64,000 nucleotides of DNA from positions 10,812,814-10,876,813 of the forward strand of contig OY821740.1 in assembly GCA_963682055.1 (NCBI GenBank), written 5' to 3'. The DNA comes from Primula veris (taxonomy: Eukaryota > Streptophyta > Magnoliopsida > Ericales > Primulaceae). The first letter of the stretch is position 1. Every line of letters begins with the position of its first letter. The position numbers were made by a program, and so were the translations under genes. Positions 62,138-64,000 of this stretch are shown here, one piece after another. The notes below the pieces were generated by a model. That model ran no database searches, had not been told where the DNA came from, and worked only from the letters and a program-made list of their open reading frames with translations.

Positions 62138-62512
62138 AATTTTTTTTAATTTGGATACAACACTCTAAGAAAATTTTCAATTTATGTACTAATCACGGAA
62201 TCATGTCACGTGACAGCACGTGCTTGACAAACGTTAACGTGATAGGGTAATTTTATCATTTTTTACCAAAATATATCATCCTAGAAAAAAGTTTTCCCCA
62301 ATTTCACACATAACAAAAATCATCACATGGTTCAAATTTGGGGTAAATGTTATTTAAGAATGATATATTTGGGTACAGAATGACAAAATTATTTTATTAC
62401 GTTCAACTTTATTAAGCACGTGCTGTCATGTGACATGATTCCGTAATTAATTTAGACAATGATATCTAAATTGGATAATTTTTTATAGTGTGGTACACAA
62501 ATTAAGAAATTT
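62138..62512. mobile_element. Foldback element with ~145-bp inverted arms
   Basis: 62138-62280 and 62360-62512 are inverted copies; the best-kept part is CACGGAATCATGTCACGTGA and CAGCACGTGCTT against GCACGTGCTGTCATGTGACATGATTCCGT in pieces. The loop is about 80 bp. No coding capacity; the target duplication was not resolved. It lies about 525 bp downstream of the O-fucosyltransferase stop codon. Confidence 0.8.
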
Positions 62513-63036
62513 TTTCTGTGTTATCGTAAAAGTTATTTATCAAAAATAATTATAATATCATAAACTAATAATTAATTTATTATTGCAGAACGTTTATTCT
62601 TTCATGATGTTGCTTTCCGAAAAAAGTGGATCAAGTTTTAAATAACAAGTATCAATAATTGATCACGCAATTTCACAATGCGTCATTTACTACTAATAAT
62701 AGAAAAAATAGAGTTGGATGATTCCTCTTTAATTCAAATCAAGCTCTTGTAAGTAAATCTTTGTATATTTACAATATTTATCAGGCGCTTTTTAAACCAA
62801 CGTACAAAAAATGAAAGGATAATCAAGAATAAAAAAGGGTCTCTCTTGACCCAAATGGCAAAAACTATATCAATTGTAGCATGTTACTCCGTATATATTT
62901 GTATATGCACGTATATATGTTGAACCACGACGATTTGTGAGATCCATTGTGAGTGTTAATATCCGAACCCCCGCAAAAGCTTTTTTCAGGCACCACCTGA
63001 GTAACTGAATCTGGTGAACAAAAAACCTTATTGATA

Positions 63037-63887
63037 TTATAAATCTGATGACAAATGTGAATTCGAGCCCCTGCACATACACTCGGGGATTGGGAACTTG
63101 GTCACATCCCTTGCGATTTTGCTCGTACGAAGCTCGGGCTGCCCTAAAGAATCTTTATGCAAGTCTATAATAATCTTGTTGAACTCTGTTTCCGGTAGCG
63201 AAGAATCTAAAAAATAAGGGAGCATTTTTCGTTTGTTTGGCGTAATATACTTCTTGTGCTCCGCGTAAGCCCTATGTCCCTGTATTATCAAGTAAACAAA
63301 AACATAACCTTTTTAGTCTCAAGCACCTATACACCATGCTTCATGCTTGTATTACTTTCAAGATCCACCTAATTAAACTTCAGAATGACATGTTAAAATT
63401 TTATGTTTAACCCGAAATGACAATTTCGATAGCATTTACCAAATATTTTCAACCAAATACCTATTTTAGGACTAGAAATTTATTTTTTAATTGGTTGATG
63501 TAGCATATAAGTACTTTAAACATTAAGATATGATGTAGGGACTATAATTTTGTACAGTATGTGATATAATTTAAAACCACATAAACTAGTTTTTGTACAT
63601 ATTTAGCATTTCTCGTGTAATATAGTACCTGAAGAGCATGACCCATGTTTCCACCGTGAGATGGCATGAAAACATCGCTATTTTCCACGACGATGTAATC
63701 AATTGCTGCCAGAAAAGAAGCTTTATCCATGTATGGCTCGAGCTCTCCTGGAGAGGCGAGATCGTCCTTGTTGTACAAATTAGGAAATTCACTTATTAAT
63801 GGTAGCAACGCGTCTTTCCCCCCTAACGGTTCTCCCCCCGCCCAATATATTCTTGCATCTTCTGGAGCTCCTAGTGCTTTTAACAGC
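63037..63887 (-). CDS. O-fucosyltransferase family protein, C-terminal part (gene continues past the window)
   Basis: Two exons on the minus strand: 63629-63887 (86 codons plus one base) and 63037-63279 (80 aa and stop TAA). The first has LGAPEDARIYWAGGEPLGG, FPNLYNKDDLASPGELEP and the conserved DYIVVENSDVFMPSHGGNM; the second has GHRAYAEHKKYITPNKRKM, SLGQPELRTSKIARDV and PIPECMCRG. These are the C-terminal donor-binding motifs of the plant GDP-fucose protein O-fucosyltransferase (GT106/GT65-like) family, usually Golgi type-II membrane proteins acting on cell-wall glycans or proteins. The N-terminal two thirds, including membrane anchor, would lie beyond 64000; 63888-64000 looks like intron. 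The precise member is unknown. Confidence 0.88.
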
Positions 63888-64000
63888 CTGAAAATTATAT
63901 GTAAAATGCCATTCTTGAATTACACACTAGAGCAAACCAATCACAATAGACATTATATTTAAGTAAAAATATTGAACCAGAGTGTTCCAATATTTAACGA
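63888..64000 (-). other. Intron of the O-fucosyltransferase gene, cut by the window edge
   Basis: AT-rich, with an acceptor (TTTTCAG, minus strand, 63888-63894) directly before the exon at 63887. No coding similarity. Confidence 0.6.

Overview
The window is a piece of a eudicot nuclear genome. It is AT-rich, its genes are interrupted by many introns, and the gaps are filled with small transposon remnants. Protein matches are to standard angiosperm families. I think an asterid is likely, but the sequence alone does not fix the species.

Layout. (1) 1-3.3 kb: an A20/AN1 zinc-finger stress-associated protein gene on +, probably with a 5'-UTR intron. (2) 3.5-7.1 kb: a transposon-rich spacer with a Tourist-like MITE, a Stowaway MITE and a 1.7-kb solo LTR flanked by a perfect 5-bp duplication. 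(3) 7.4-9.6 kb, -: an unprocessed, broken LSM7 pseudogene. (4) 10.4-12.9 kb, -: an intronless 773-aa PPR protein whose last ~21 codons and stop come from an inserted Au-type SINE. (5) 14.5-19.1 kb, +: a subgroup-IX bHLH transcription factor; intron 1 carries a duplicate of the end of exon 1 that could be spliced in frame. (6) 20.2-20.5 kb, -: a small secreted lipid-transfer-like protein. (7) 21.0-25.6 kb, -: a 7-exon 2-oxoglutarate/Fe(II)-type oxygenase that needs one GC-AG intron. (8) 29.5-31.4 kb, -: an intronless histone H3.1 gene with an internally duplicated promoter, followed downstream by a partial H3 tail copy. (9) 33.7-44.0 kb, -: a 17-exon mitochondrial DnaJ (GFA2 type) whose intron 2 holds a ~2.6-kb tandem array. 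(10) 44-51.6 kb: gene-poor spacer. (11) 51.7-60.0 kb, +: a RAD21/SYN-type cohesin kleisin with a 5'-UTR intron made of ~9 tandem units, each restarting with a donor-like sequence. (12) 63.0-64 kb, -: the last two exons of an O-fucosyltransferase-family gene that runs off the window.

The genes are not an operon or an evident functional cluster. They are ordinary housekeeping and regulatory genes in a MITE-rich setting. The most distinctive content is how repeats and mobile elements have reshaped genes: a SINE-encoded protein end, a duplicated candidate exon, a repeated splice-donor region, an intronic satellite and a duplicated histone promoter. I saw no sign of a wholly new multi-gene system. 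Exon boundaries were assembled by hand from splice consensus, reading phase and family similarity. Reading frame is kept across every junction of the four spliced genes that lie wholly inside the window, and across the single junction of the partial O-fucosyltransferase.
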